Shown in pieces: positions 33,679 to 43,472 of a stretch of DNA of 64,000 nucleotides. Where the stretch lies: positions 248,001 to 312,000 of the forward strand of contig JAPZTO010000001.1 of the NCBI GenBank assembly GCA_027532775.1. The letters run 5' to 3'. The notes under the pieces are model-generated. The model worked only from the letters and a program-made list of their open reading frames with translations. It was not told the origin of the DNA and searched no databases. The stretch's first letter is position 1; each line of letters opens with the position of its first letter. The position numbers were made by a program, and so were the translations under genes. Origin of the DNA: Beijerinckiaceae bacterium. GTDB lineage: Bacteria; Pseudomonadota; Alphaproteobacteria; Rhizobiales; Beijerinckiaceae.

Positions 33679-35466
33679 CTATTCGGCGGCGCTGGCAAAG
33701 GCCGAGGTGATGGATTCGGCCCCTTCGACGACGGTCGTCTCGAGGCCCTCGGCGCCGACGGCAAGGTTTTCGGCGAAGAAGCGGGCATCGCGGATGCGCG
33801 ATTCATGGCGAGGATCCGTCTCGCCGGCATGGCGGGCGGCCGCGGCAGCCATGGCCTCGTCAGCGAGATAGGCCCCGCCAGCCGCAAGCGCGAAGAGACG
33901 GAGATAGGGAGTCGCGCCGGCCAAAGCCGCATTCGGATTGCCCTTCAGCGCTCCGAGCATGAAGCCCGTGGCGCGCTCCAGCGCATCGACGGCACGGCCG
34001 ATCCGCGTGCCGATGGCATTGAGCGCGGGGTCGTTGAAGCCGCGCGCGCGCTCGGCCGAGGCGCGGTAGCCGGCAATCATCGCGGCAATGCGTTGCCCGT
34101 CCGAAAGCGGCAGCTTGCGGGTCACAAGGTCGATGGCCTGGATGCCGTTCGTCCCCTCGTAGATCGCGAGGATGCGGGCATCGCGGTAATGCTGGGCGGC
34201 GCCGGTTTCCTCGACGAAGCCCATACCGCCATGGATCTGGACGCCGAGCGAGGCGACTTCGATCCCGATATCGGTCGCGAAAGCCTTGGCCACCGGGGTG
34301 AGCATCGAGGCTTCTTCATGTGCAATGCGGCGGGCTTCCTCGTCCTCCAGGCGGTGATGGCGGTCGAGGCCCGCCGCCGTGGCAAAACACAGGGCGCGGG
34401 CAGCGGCGATCTTGGCGCGCATCTCCATCAGCATGCGCTTGATATCCGGATGCTCGATGATCGGCGAGGCCGCCGGCGCCCCGACGGCGCGGCCCTGCTT
34501 GCGGTCGCGGGCATAGGACAGGGCCTGCTGGTAGGCGCGGTCGGCAATGGCGACACCCTGTACGCCGACGCCGAGGCGGGCATTGTTCATCATCGTGAAC
34601 ATGCAGGCGAGGCCCTTGTTCTCTTCGCCGATGAGGTAGCCGATGGCCCCGCCGGCATCGCCGAAGATCATCGTGGCCGTTGGCGAGGCATGAATGCCGA
34701 GCTTGTGCTCGAGCGCGTGGCAGCGCAGGTCGTTCCGGGCGCCGAGGCTGCCATCCGGGTTGACGAGGAATTTCGGCACGAGGAACAGCGAGATGCCGCG
34801 CGTACCCGCCGGCGCATCCGGCAGGCGGGCCAGAACGAGATGGATGATGTTCTCCGTCATCTCGTGATCGCCATAGGTGATGAAGATCTTCTGCCCGAAG
34901 ATCCGGTAGCTCCCATCGGCCGCCCGTTCCGCGCGGCTGGTCAACAGGTTGAGATCCGAGCCGGCCTGCGGCTCGGTCAGGTTCATCGTGCCGGTCCATT
35001 CGCCGGCAATGAGCTTGGGCAGGTAGGTCTGCTTGAGGTGATCCGTGCCATGCGCGGTGAGGGCCTCGACCGCGCCGACCGTCAGCAGCGGGTTCAGTGC
35101 GAAGGCCATGTTGGCGGCATTCCAGATCTCGCTGCAGGCGACGCTGAGCAGAGTCGGCAGGCCCTGCCCGCCATATTCGGGATCTGCCGCCAGGCTGGCC
35201 CAGCCACCCGCCGCCCAATCGGCATAGGCCTCGGCAAAGCCGGCCGGCATGCGGACGGTGCCATCGACCAGACGGGCCATTTCCTTGTCGCCAACGCGGT
35301 TGAGCGGCGCAAGCCGGCCCTCGGCGAATTTCGCGGCTTCGTCGAGGATCGCCTCGGCAACGCCATCGGCCAGATCGGCATAGAGGCCGGAGGCAATGCC
35401 CTGCTCCAGCCCGGCGACGTGGCGCATGGCGAACAGGATATCCTCGACTGGCGCGCGATAAGTCAT
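33679..35466 (-). CDS. Acyl-CoA dehydrogenase, long form
   Basis: A 595-residue FAD enzyme of the long acyl-CoA dehydrogenase group (DmdC-like rather than the 380-residue short form). Visible are TMNLTEPQAGSDL, KIFITYGDHE, GVQIHGGMGFVEE and the substrate-site region ILAIYEGTNGIQAIDL. It passes electrons to ETF, and ETF to ETF:QO, whose gene (50762-52438) has nearly the same upstream 18-mer. The chain-length range is unknown. First gene of a three-gene operon. Confidence 0.94.
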   Translation of the reverse strand: MTYRAPVEDILFAMRHVAGLEQGIASGLYADLADGVAEAILDEAAKFAEGRLAPLNRVGDKEMARLVDGTVRMPAGFAEAYADWAAGGWASLAADPEYGGQGLPTLLSVACSEIWNAANMAFALNPLLTVGAVEALTAHGTDHLKQTYLPKLIAGEWTGTMNLTEPQAGSDLNLLTSRAERAADGSYRIFGQKIFITYGDHEMTENIIHLVLARLPDAPAGTRGISLFLVPKFLVNPDGSLGARNDLRCHALEHKLGIHASPTATMIFGDAGGAIGYLIGEENKGLACMFTMMNNARLGVGVQGVAIADRAYQQALSYARDRKQGRAVGAPAASPIIEHPDIKRMLMEMRAKIAAARALCFATAAGLDRHHRLEDEEARRIAHEEASMLTPVAKAFATDIGIEVASLGVQIHGGMGFVEETGAAQHYRDARILAIYEGTNGIQAIDLVTRKLPLSDGQRIAAMIAGYRASAERARGFNDPALNAIGTRIGRAVDALERATGFMLGALKGNPNAALAGATPYLRLFALAAGGAYLADEAMAAAAARHAGETDPRHESRIRDARFFAENLAVGAEGLETTVVEGAESITSAFASAAE

Positions 35467-35563
35467 GGCCTCACTCCCCGATTCAGGCCGTTATCCGGCC
35501 TCGTTCCCTGCTGGCGAAGGTCTAGCAAGCCTCCTTGTCCGACGGAAGCACGCAACCCCGATT

Positions 35564-35581
35564 TAGTTCATATATAAACTA
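35564..35581. promoter_or_regulatory. Operator candidate upstream of the acyl-CoA dehydrogenase operon
   Basis: TAGTTCATATATAAACTA, an imperfect palindrome (7 of 9 positions) about 98 bp upstream of the dehydrogenase start. It differs at one base from the sequence before ETF:QO at 52490-52507, in the same orientation relative to the downstream gene. The size and symmetry suit a TetR-type dimer; the regulator is not identified. Confidence 0.65.
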
Positions 35582-35712
35582 TCTGGTTTCGAACCGGATG
35601 GCAAGGGCTTCCTGCCACCGTGCCCGCCATAGTCTGTCAGGGCCAGCCACGCAGTCAGGTGGCCGACAAAGAGATGTTGCAGACCTGAGGCAATTTGCCC
35701 CAAAGATGTCCT

Positions 35713-36738
35713 ATGCATTCGCCAACCGCGACGACACTCGTCCTGACCGACCGGCCGGAAGATCTGGCCCGAGCGGGGGCCATGCTCGCCGGGGGCGAGC
35801 TCGTCGCCTTCCCGACCGAGACCGTCTACGGGCTCGGCGCGGATGCAACGAACCCGCAGGCCATCGCCCGGCTCTATGCTGCCAAGGGCCGCCCGCGCTT
35901 CAACCCGCTGATTGCCCATGTCGCCAGCCTCGATCAGGCCCTCGCGCTGGGCGATTTCCCGCCGGAAGCGCAGGTTCTGGCGAAGGCCTTCTGGCCAGGC
36001 CCGCTGACTCTTGTCGTGCCTGCCCGTGCCGGGGGGCCGGTCTGCGAGCTGGCCCGGGCCGGGCTCGATTCGGTCGCGATCCGTGTCCCGGACCACCCGG
36101 TGGCGCAAGCCATTCTCATGGCGGCTGACCGGCCGGTCGCCGCGCCGAGCGCGAACCGCTCGGGCCATGTCTCGGCCAGTGATGCCCGCCATGTCGAGGA
36201 AGACCTTGCCGGCCGAATCGCCGCCATTGTCGATGGCGGGGCCACGCCAATCGGCGTCGAATCAACAATTGTCGGTTGCCTCGGCGGCGTGATCACGCTT
36301 CTCCGCCCGGGCGGCATCCCGCGCGAGGCGATCGAGGCGAAGCTCGGCCGGCCGCTCGAGGCGGCCTCGGCTGATACCAGCCAGCCGCTCGCTCCGGGGC
36401 GGCTGAGTTCCCATTACGCGCCCCGGCACGGTGTGCGACTTAACGCCACAGTTCTGCAGCCGGGCGAGGCCTATCTCGGATTCGGAACCGCCGAACCGGG
36501 CGGTGCCGAGCCCGTGGCCGCGCTGAACCTGTCGCGGTCGGGCGATCTCGCCGAGGCGGCATCGCGCCTTTATGGCTGCCTTCGCGCGCTGGATTCGCTG
36601 TCCAGCACCGGAATCGCGGTGGCACCGTTACCGGACACCGGGTTGGGCGAGGCGATTCAGGACAGGTTGTTGCGCGCGGCGGCGCCCCGGGAGGGCGCCC
36701 ATTCCGACGCCTCGGACACCCTTGCCAAAGGTCGATAA
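35713..36738 (+). CDS. L-threonylcarbamoyladenylate synthase (Sua5/YrdC)
   Basis: A 341-residue long-form Sua5: an N-terminal YrdC domain (about 15-205) with FPTETVYGLGADA, KGRPRFNPL, PSANRSGH and VESTIV, plus the C-terminal Sua5 domain beginning at SSHYAPRH. It makes threonylcarbamoyl-AMP for the t6A modification of tRNA position 37. The ATG at 35713 is chosen over an upstream TTG. It is divergent from the acyl-CoA dehydrogenase operon. Confidence 0.95.
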   Translation: MHSPTATTLVLTDRPEDLARAGAMLAGGELVAFPTETVYGLGADATNPQAIARLYAAKGRPRFNPLIAHVASLDQALALGDFPPEAQVLAKAFWPGPLTLVVPARAGGPVCELARAGLDSVAIRVPDHPVAQAILMAADRPVAAPSANRSGHVSASDARHVEEDLAGRIAAIVDGGATPIGVESTIVGCLGGVITLLRPGGIPREAIEAKLGRPLEAASADTSQPLAPGRLSSHYAPRHGVRLNATVLQPGEAYLGFGTAEPGGAEPVAALNLSRSGDLAEAASRLYGCLRALDSLSSTGIAVAPLPDTGLGEAIQDRLLRAAAPREGAHSDASDTLAKGR

Positions 36739-36792
36739 ATCATGCGGAGATGCATCCTGATAATGTATAACGAATACAATCTGTGATCCGCC

Positions 36793-37722
36793 ATGCAGCC
36801 ACTCGCCTGGGATGATTTCCGCCTCGTCCGCGCCATTGCCGACCACCGCTCCCTCGGTGGTGCGGCGGAAGCCCTCGGCGTCAACAATTCGACGGTGTTC
36901 CGGCGGCTGAATGCGCTCGAGGAGCATCTCGGCGTGCGGATCTTCGAGCGCGCCCGTTCCGGCTATTTGCTGACTTCGGCGGGCGAGGAGATGGTGGCGC
37001 TGGCAAGCCGGATGGCCGAATCGATCCTCGAATTCGAGCGCCGGATTGCCGGGCAGGATGTCCGCCCCTCGGGGGAGCTTCGCGTGACGACGACGGATAC
37101 GATCTTCTCGCATCTCGTCTCGCCGATCTTCTGCGCTTTCCGCCAGCGTTACCCCGAGATCACGCTCGATTTCGTGATCGACAACCGGGCGCTGAACCTT
37201 TCGCGCCGCGATGCGGACGTGGCCATCCGCGCCTCGGTCGATCCCCCGCCTTCACTTGTCGGGCGCCGCGTCGCCACGATCGGCTGGGGTTGCTATGCCG
37301 GCCGGGCCTTCGTTGCCGAGCAGAAGACGGATCTTGCCCAGCCCGAGAGCCTGCTGCGCAAGCCGGCCCGTTGGGTCGGCCTCGGCGACCCGATCAGCAT
37401 GACGGCGGGCGGACGCTGGATTTCCGGGCAGGTGCCACCCGAATGCGTGGTGGTGAAAGTCAACATGGTCTCGACGCTGGCCAGCGCGGCACAGGCTGGC
37501 CTTGGCATGACGACCCTGCCCTGCTTCATCGGTGACCAGTTGCCCGATCTCGTGCGGATCCATTCGCTCCGCATTTCCTCGGATACCGGCCTGTGGGTGC
37601 TGACCCATCCCGACCTTAAGAAGGCCGCGCGGGTGCGGGCCTTCCTCGAGTTCTTCGGTGCGGAGCTGACGAAGCGCCGCCGCCTGATCGAAGGCGACGA
37701 CATCGCCAACCCGCCGGCCTAG
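36793..37722 (+). CDS. LysR-family transcriptional regulator
   Basis: A 309-residue LysR protein: helix-turn-helix at about 17-50 (SLGGAAEALGVNNSTVFRRL), then the co-inducer-binding domain from about 90. The missing stretch between helix and effector domain is normal. It converges on the MFS gene across 14 bp, so it may regulate that carrier, but LysR targets are more often divergent. The co-inducer is unknown. Confidence 0.93.
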   Translation: MQPLAWDDFRLVRAIADHRSLGGAAEALGVNNSTVFRRLNALEEHLGVRIFERARSGYLLTSAGEEMVALASRMAESILEFERRIAGQDVRPSGELRVTTTDTIFSHLVSPIFCAFRQRYPEITLDFVIDNRALNLSRRDADVAIRASVDPPPSLVGRRVATIGWGCYAGRAFVAEQKTDLAQPESLLRKPARWVGLGDPISMTAGGRWISGQVPPECVVVKVNMVSTLASAAQAGLGMTTLPCFIGDQLPDLVRIHSLRISSDTGLWVLTHPDLKKAARVRAFLEFFGAELTKRRRLIEGDDIANPPA

Positions 37723-37736
37723 GCCGGCTTCGATGT

Positions 37737-39017
37737 TCAGGCGGGGCTGGGCTGCCAGCGTCCCGGCGCGGCGCGTTCCGAGATCGGCAGGTTGATGATG
37801 GCCGAGGCCACGCCGAGCCCGACCGAGAGCCACCAGACCACGTCATAGCTGCCCGTCCGCTCGAACAGCAGGCCGCCCAGCCAGACGCCGAGGAACGCCC
37901 CGACCTGATGCGAGAAGAAGGCGAAGCCGTAGAGCATCGCCATGTAGCGCGGCCCGAACATGATCGAGACGAGGGCGGCGGTGGGCGGCACGGTGGAGAG
38001 CCAGAGCAGCCCCGTGAACGCGCCGAAGGTCAGCGCCGAGAGAACCCCGACCGTCGTCACGATGCCGAAGACACTGACCGGCTGCGCGACGAAGGGAATC
38101 GACAGCAGGAGGCCGATCGTCACCACCGAGCGGGCGAAATAGATCGCGGCGAGGATCCAGCGCTTGGGCATGCGGTTGCCGAGCCAGCCGGCCGAGAGCG
38201 AGCCGACGATGTTGAAGATGCCGACCAGCGCGAGTGTCCAGCCGCCGACTTCCGGCGGCAGGCCGATATCCTTGAAATAGGACGGCAGATGCACCGTGAT
38301 GAAGGCAAGCTGGAAGCCGCAGGTGAAGAAGCCCAGCACAAGCAGCACATAGGAGCGGTGCCGGAAAGCCTGGTTCAGCGCCTGCTTGACCGACTGGTTA
38401 TCCACGCCCGGCGCCGCATTGGCGGCAGCCTGCTTCTGGGGCGGGGTGGCGATGGCCAGCGCCAGCGGCAGGACGAGCATGGTCAGGCCGGCAAAGATCA
38501 GCAGCGAATTCTGCCAGCCGTAATCGCGGATCAGCGCCACGCCGAGCGGCGAGAACAGGAACTGGCCGAACGAACCCGCCGCCGTGCCGGCACCGAAGGC
38601 CATCGAGCGCTTTTCCGGCGGCAGCAGCTTGCCGAAGGCTGCGAGGACAAGGTTGAAGGACGAACCGGCGAGGCCGAAGCCGATCAGCACGCCGGCCGTC
38701 AGGTTCAGCGTCAGCGGGTCGCCCGCCACGGTCATCAGCGCGAGGCCGGCGGCGTAAAGGGTGGCGCCGACCCAGAGCACGCGGAGCGTGCCGAAGCGGT
38801 CGGCGATGGCGCCCATGAAGGGCTGGCCGACGCCCCAGAGCAGGTTCTGGATGGCGAGGGCCATGGCGAAGACATCGCGGCCCCAGCCGTTGGTGGAGAT
38901 GATCGGCTGCTGGAAGAAGCCCATCGTGGCGCGCGGCCCGAAGGTGAGCATCGAACAGGCGCAGCCGGCAAGGATGATCAGGCCCGGCGCAAGGGCGCGG
39001 GAAGCGGTGGCATTCAT
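37737..39017 (-). CDS. MFS transporter
   Basis: A 426-residue major facilitator with 12 predicted helices; the A-loop-like GAIADRFGTLRVLW and the mid-protein cytoplasmic loop (PPQKQAAANAAPG) fit. The pattern (GFFQQPIIS, FITVHLPSYFKDIGL) resembles oxalate/monocarboxylate-type carriers. Substrate unknown. It lies between the LysR gene and a palindromic repeat. Confidence 0.88.
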   Translation of the reverse strand: MNATASRALAPGLIILAGCACSMLTFGPRATMGFFQQPIISTNGWGRDVFAMALAIQNLLWGVGQPFMGAIADRFGTLRVLWVGATLYAAGLALMTVAGDPLTLNLTAGVLIGFGLAGSSFNLVLAAFGKLLPPEKRSMAFGAGTAAGSFGQFLFSPLGVALIRDYGWQNSLLIFAGLTMLVLPLALAIATPPQKQAAANAAPGVDNQSVKQALNQAFRHRSYVLLVLGFFTCGFQLAFITVHLPSYFKDIGLPPEVGGWTLALVGIFNIVGSLSAGWLGNRMPKRWILAAIYFARSVVTIGLLLSIPFVAQPVSVFGIVTTVGVLSALTFGAFTGLLWLSTVPPTAALVSIMFGPRYMAMLYGFAFFSHQVGAFLGVWLGGLLFERTGSYDVVWWLSVGLGVASAIINLPISERAAPGRWQPSPA

Positions 39018-39146
39018 GGGAAAGCTCCAAGGTTGCCCCGAGCCTAGGCGAGATTTCCGGGCTTGGCGAGACTGTCGCTTTGCCTGAATACGTCAAGATC
39101 ACGCCAAAATGGCAGCAGGGCTGACCGAATGGCCGAATCGCGAGGC

Positions 39147-39312
39147 CCCCTCACCCGCCAGCGCTTTGCGCCGTCGGCCTCTCCCCGGGGGGAGAGGCGG
39201 GAGCGGGCTGGAAGCGCCGGGAGAGAGAAAGAACGAAGACGGTGGTGCGCCTCCCCTCGCCCCGCTTGCGGGGAGAGGGTGGCTGAGCGAAGCGAAGCCG
39301 GGTGAGGGGGCG
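39147..39312. repeat. Palindromic interspersed repeat, copy 2
   Basis: Starts CCCCCTCACCCG and includes CCGGGGGGAGAGGCGGGAG. The hairpin CCCTC-G-CCCCGC-TT-GCGGGG-A-GAGGG (39254-39279) and the tail GGTGGCTGAGCGAAGCGAAG...GCCGGGTGAGG follow. The hairpin and its flanks match the element at 4439-4537. Its outer ends are themselves complementary (CCCTCACCCG / CGGGTGAGGG), so the whole unit can fold. It abuts the glyS stop. Confidence 0.85.
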
Positions 39313-39314
39313 CC

Positions 39315-41513
39315 CTACCCCGCGATGCGGCTGAAATCCGCGACCTGCCGCGTCACGCGGCGGAGCGTGGCGAGCAAGGCGAGGCGGTTGCGGCGGATGG
39401 CCGGGTCCTCGGCATTGACGAGGACCGCCTCGAAAAACGCATCGACCGGGCCGCGAAGCGCCGCCATGGCGCGCATCGCCGCTTCGAAATCGGCCTTGTC
39501 GAGCGCGATGCCCGCCGCCTCGCCGGCTTTCGAGAGCGCCTCGAGCAGGGCCTTCTCGCTGGGTTCGCGGCAGAGGGCGGGATCGGCGGCGGCCTCGAAG
39601 GCGCCCTCGCCATCCTTCTTCTCCTCGGCGCGGAGGATATTCGCCGCGCGCTTGAAGCCGGCCAGCAGCGACTTGCCATCCTCGGTTTCGAGGAAGCGGC
39701 CGAGTGTCTTCGACATGATGGTCAGGCGGTTCGGGTTGTCCCAATCTTCACCCGACAGACGAACGGCATCCAGCGCGTCATGCCGCAATTGCTGATCCCG
39801 CAAGAGCACCTTCAGGCGGTCAAAAATGAACTCAACCAGATCGAGTATAACAACTTCGCCTGCTTCGGGCAGCAGTAAGCCCACTTTTAGCGACTGGGGT
39901 ACTCCGACCTCCGCTGCCAGCATCTTGAATAGATCCGAGTGATCTCTGCGTTGATAGGCCAGCCTCGCAAGCGGCAGGCAAAGGCTCTCATAGAGGTGGA
40001 AGTCGACCCCATTCTCCACCAGCAGCCGGATCACGCCCAAAGCCGCTCTCCTGAGCGCATAGGGGTCCTTGCTGCCGGTGGGCTTCTCGTCGATGGCCCA
40101 GAACCCGACCAATGTATCGAGCTTGTCCGCCAGCGCGACGGTGACGGAAACCGGGTCTTTCGGCACGGAATCGCCGGGGCCGACGGGCTTGTAATGCTCC
40201 TCGCAGGCGGCGGCGACCGAGGGGTCGAGTCCTGCTAGCCCGGCATAGATGCGGCCCATCAGGCCCTGCACTTCCGGGAATTCGCCCACCACCTCGGTCT
40301 GCAGGTCGAGCTTGCAGATGCGGGCGGCGAGATCGACCTTCTCCGGATCAGCCTTGGTGACGGCGCAGAGTTCCTTCGCCAAGGCGCGGATGCGCTCGAT
40401 CCTATCCCACTGGCTGCCCAGCTTCTCGTGGAAGGTGACGTTGCGGAAGCGCTCCAGCCGGGCGAAGCCCGTATCCTCGCGCCAGACCTTCTTGTCCGTC
40501 TCCCAGAAGAACTTGGCGTCGGAGAGGCGGGCGCGGATGACGCGCTCGTTGCCGGCGATGATGGTGGCGCCGCCATCCTTCGCCTCGATATTCGAGACCA
40601 GCAGGAAGCGGCTGGCGAGCCGGCCATCGGGGCCGCGCAGCACGAAGCATTTCTGGTTGGCGCGGATGGTGGCGCGGATGACCTCGCCCGGCACGTCGAG
40701 GAAGGCTTCCTCGAAGCGGCCCATCAGCACGACGGGCCATTCGACAAGGCCGGCGACCTCATCGAGCAGGCCCTCATCCTCGACCACCTCGAGCCCCTGC
40801 GCGAAGGCAAGGTTGCGGGCATCCTGCCGGATGATCTCCTTGCGGCGGGCCGGATCGAGCACGACCTTCGCCGCCTCGAGCTTCGCCACGTAATCCTCGA
40901 AGCGCTTCACGCGGATGGAATCGGGAGCCATGAAGCGATGGCCATAGGTGATGTTGCCGGCGGCGATCCCGTCCACCGCGAAGGGGACGGTCTCGGGTTC
41001 CTCGGTCTCGGCACCGAAAGTGGCGACAATCGCACGGAGCGGGCGCACCCAGCGGAGCGAGGCGGAGGAGGTGCTGGCGGCGCCCCAGCGCATGCTCTTG
41101 GGCCAGGGGAAGGCACGGATCGTTGCAGGCAGTATCTCGGCCAGAAGGTCGAGCACCGGGCGGCCGGGCTTCTCGATCACGGCGACATAGAACTCGCCCT
41201 TCTTCGGATCGCTCTCGATCTTCGCCTGATCGAGCGAGGTCAGCCCCGCCGATTTCAGGAAGCCCTGGATCGCGCCATCGGGCGAGCCGACGCGCGGGCC
41301 CTTGCGCTCCTCGCGCGTATCCGGCTGGCGGGCCGGCAGGCCGACGACATGCAGCGCCAGCCGACGCGGCGTCGCATAAGCCTGCGCGCCCTCATAGGTC
41401 ACGCCCGCCTCGACCAGCGCGTTGGTCACAAGGCGTTTGAGATCCTCCGAGGCCTGCCTTTGCATGCGGGCCGGGATTTCCTCGGAGAAAAGTTCGAACA
41501 GAAGATCGGGCAT
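39315..41513 (-). CDS. glyS: Glycine--tRNA ligase beta subunit
   Basis: A 732-residue beta subunit of tetrameric glycyl-tRNA synthetase, which holds the tRNA while the alpha subunit activates glycine. Typical blocks are [15 protein letters not shown] at the start, [16 protein letters not shown]-type segment [23 protein letters not shown] and the KRAANI of the anticodon region. Codons for about residues 490-575 (roughly 39790-40050) are much less GC-rich than the rest, suggesting a recombined patch. glyQ is 0.8 kb upstream. Confidence 0.95.
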   Translation of the reverse strand: MPDLLFELFSEEIPARMQRQASEDLKRLVTNALVEAGVTYEGAQAYATPRRLALHVVGLPARQPDTREERKGPRVGSPDGAIQGFLKSAGLTSLDQAKIESDPKKGEFYVAVIEKPGRPVLDLLAEILPATIRAFPWPKSMRWGAASTSSASLRWVRPLRAIVATFGAETEEPETVPFAVDGIAAGNITYGHRFMAPDSIRVKRFEDYVAKLEAAKVVLDPARRKEIIRQDARNLAFAQGLEVVEDEGLLDEVAGLVEWPVVLMGRFEEAFLDVPGEVIRATIRANQKCFVLRGPDGRLASRFLLVSNIEAKDGGATIIAGNERVIRARLSDAKFFWETDKKVWREDTGFARLERFRNVTFHEKLGSQWDRIERIRALAKELCAVTKADPEKVDLAARICKLDLQTEVVGEFPEVQGLMGRIYAGLAGLDPSVAAACEEHYKPVGPGDSVPKDPVSVTVALADKLDTLVGFWAIDEKPTGSKDPYALRRAALGVIRLLVENGVDFHLYESLCLPLARLAYQRRDHSDLFKMLAAEVGVPQSLKVGLLLPEAGEVVILDLVEFIFDRLKVLLRDQQLRHDALDAVRLSGEDWDNPNRLTIMSKTLGRFLETEDGKSLLAGFKRAANILRAEEKKDGEGAFEAAADPALCREPSEKALLEALSKAGEAAGIALDKADFEAAMRAMAALRGPVDAFFEAVLVNAEDPAIRRNRLALLATLRRVTRQVADFSRIAG

Positions 41514-41573
41514 GGGCGTTCCGGGTTCCGGGGGGCCGCGCCCGGATCAGGCGCGGCATCGGCAGGTTTGGGT

Positions 41574-41816
41574 TCAGAGCTTGTTATGCGTGCCATCGCA
41601 GAACGGCGATTTGCCGGTCTGCTTGCAGGTGCAGAAGAAGACGCGGCGATCGGCCTCGGCGGTCCATTGCATCGGGCTGAACTTGCCTTCCGCATTGTGG
41701 GAGCCATCGCAGAAGGGCTGGTTCTTCGAAAGGCCGCAGGTGCACCACCAGTAATCCTTGCCTTTTTCCACCTCGACGGGGATGGGCGCCGTTCCACCAA
41801 TATGCGGCTTCGTCAT
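41574..41816 (-). CDS. Tandem CDGSH iron-sulfur protein
   Basis: An 80-residue protein with two CDGSH-type motifs: CTCGLSKNQPFCDGSH (about 25-40) and CTCKQTGKSPFCDGTH (about 62-77). Each has the C-x-C-x-n-C-x3-H that binds a [2Fe-2S] cluster. Tandem CDGSH proteins resemble the Miner2/CISD3 group, thought to handle clusters or electrons. It lies between the glycyl-tRNA synthetase subunit genes, 60 bp before glyS, so it is probably co-transcribed with them. Confidence 0.92.
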   Translation of the reverse strand: MTKPHIGGTAPIPVEVEKGKDYWWCTCGLSKNQPFCDGSHNAEGKFSPMQWTAEADRRVFFCTCKQTGKSPFCDGTHNKL

Positions 41817-41858
41817 GGGTTTTCCCTCAAATGAGGCCGGAAAATGCCGGCGATCGGT

Positions 41859-42335
41859 TCAGTTACCTTTTGCGCCGGCCTCGAGCATTTTCGACCAGCG
41901 CCAGCCGTCGGTCTGGGCCGGGTTGACGATATCGTCGATCCGCCAGAGGTTTTTCTCCTGCACCAGTTCGAAGATCAGCGTCTGCTCGGGCTGCTCCTTG
42001 AAGATCCGCATCTTCACCGAGACGACAGCCTTGCCGCCCGACGGGCTGGCCGCGGCGAATTTCAGCGTATCGCGGAAATTGTCGTCGGAATCCTGCGAAT
42101 TGGTCGTCGGGTCGAAATCGAGACCGGAAACCGGCTCGTTCAGCCGCCGCGACGTCCGGATTGCCGCGGCATAGAGCTTCCGCAGCCGGGCGGAATAGGG
42201 CCGCTGGGCATCCTTGATCTTCGGATCATAGACCTGCCGCACCACGGCAACCGGATCGGGGGGAATGGCTTGCGCGAAAGCCGGCCCGCTGACAAGGCCA
42301 GCCAGCAGCGAAAGGGCGAAATGGCGACGGTTCAT
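41859..42335 (-). CDS. Secreted DUF3828-like protein
   Basis: A 158-residue protein with a signal peptide ([17 protein letters not shown], cleavage near residue 22 at AFA-QA). The mature sequence has VVRQVYDPK, the [12 protein letters not shown] helix, [12 protein letters not shown], and a C-terminal [10 protein letters not shown]...LWRIDDIV pattern. This fits DUF3828, a periplasmic fold related to nuclear-transport-factor-2-like domains. It overlaps glyQ by 4 nt (ATGA). The role is unknown; its place in the glyQS unit is notable. Confidence 0.8.
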   Translation of the reverse strand: MNRRHFALSLLAGLVSGPAFAQAIPPDPVAVVRQVYDPKIKDAQRPYSARLRKLYAAAIRTSRRLNEPVSGLDFDPTTNSQDSDDNFRDTLKFAAASPSGGKAVVSVKMRIFKEQPEQTLIFELVQEKNLWRIDDIVNPAQTDGWRWSKMLEAGAKGN

Positions 42336-43270
42336 GCCGCGCCTCCCGCTTCGGTCTTGACCCAGGCGGCTCCGCAGGCCTTGGCCAGTTCGCGCACGCG
42401 CAAGATGTAGCTCTGCCGTTCCGTCACCGAGATCACCCCGCGCGCATCGAGCAGGTTGAATGCGTGCGAGGCCTTGATGCACTGGTCATAGGCCGGCAAC
42501 ACCTGACGGTGGCGCTGGCCCTCGCCCGGCTCACCCGCCGCCAGCAGGGCCCGGCACTCGGCCTCGGCCTCGGCGAAGTTGCGGAAGAGCTTCTCCGTAT
42601 TCGCATATTCGAAATTGTGCCGGGAATACTCCTCCTCGGCCTGCCGGAAGACATCGCCGTAGGTGACCTTGGCCTCGCCCTCAAGCCCGTTGAAGTTCAG
42701 CTCGAAGCCGTTATCGACGCCCTGCAGATACATGGCGAGGCGCTCGAGCCCGTAGGTCAACTCGCCGGCGACCGGCGCGCATTCCTGGCCTGCAACCTGC
42801 TGGAAATAGGTGAACTGGCTGACTTCCATGCCGTCGCACCAGCATTCCCAGCCGAGGCCCCAGGCGCCGAGGGTCGGGCTTTCCCAGTCATCCTCGACGA
42901 AGCGCAGGTCATGCAGGGCCGGATCGATGCCGATGGCGTAGAGGCTTTCGAGATAGAGTTCCTGCAGGTTCGGCGGGCTCGGCTTCAGGATGACCTGGAA
43001 CTGGTAATAATGCTGGAAGCGGTTCGGGTTCTCGCCATAACGGCCATCCTTCGGCCGGCGCGAGGGCTGGACATAGGCCGCGTTCCACGGCCGGGGGCCG
43101 AGGGCACGCAGGGTCGTGGCCGGGTGGAAGGTACCCGCGCCGACTTCCATGTCGTAGGGCTGCAGGATGACGCAGCCCTTTTCCGCCCAGAAGCGCTGGA
43201 GCGTCAGGATCAGGCCCTGGAAGGAACGGTCAGGTCGAAGGGCCTCGGGCCCATGCGTCAAAGCGGTCAC
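42332..43270 (-). CDS. glyQ: Glycine--tRNA ligase alpha subunit
   Basis: A 312-residue class II synthetase alpha chain that makes glycyl-adenylate. Motifs include [64 protein letters not shown] and [14 protein letters not shown]. The start is a GTG at 43270 with only a weak ribosome-binding site; a TTG at 43261 is an alternative. First gene of the glyQ-DUF3828-CDGSH-glyS run. Confidence 0.97.
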   Translation of the reverse strand: MTALTHGPEALRPDRSFQGLILTLQRFWAEKGCVILQPYDMEVGAGTFHPATTLRALGPRPWNAAYVQPSRRPKDGRYGENPNRFQHYYQFQVILKPSPPNLQELYLESLYAIGIDPALHDLRFVEDDWESPTLGAWGLGWECWCDGMEVSQFTYFQQVAGQECAPVAGELTYGLERLAMYLQGVDNGFELNFNGLEGEAKVTYGDVFRQAEEEYSRHNFEYANTEKLFRNFAEAEAECRALLAAGEPGEGQRHRQVLPAYDQCIKASHAFNLLDARGVISVTERQSYILRVRELAKACGAAWVKTEAGGAA

Positions 43271-43472
43271 GGCGGATCATCCCGGAAAAGGCGTTGGTTT
43301 CCCCTAGCCGAGCGCGCGGGAGCCTCGCAAGCCCCTTCGCCCGCAGCAGCACGGTTAACGGGTGGTGAAAGGCCCGTGCGCGAACGCACCGCCGCCCGGG
43401 CCGAGACGCGGCATTGTCACGGTCATGGCGCTCCCCCCCGACGCCCCAACCTCGAGACCCCGGAGAAAACCC

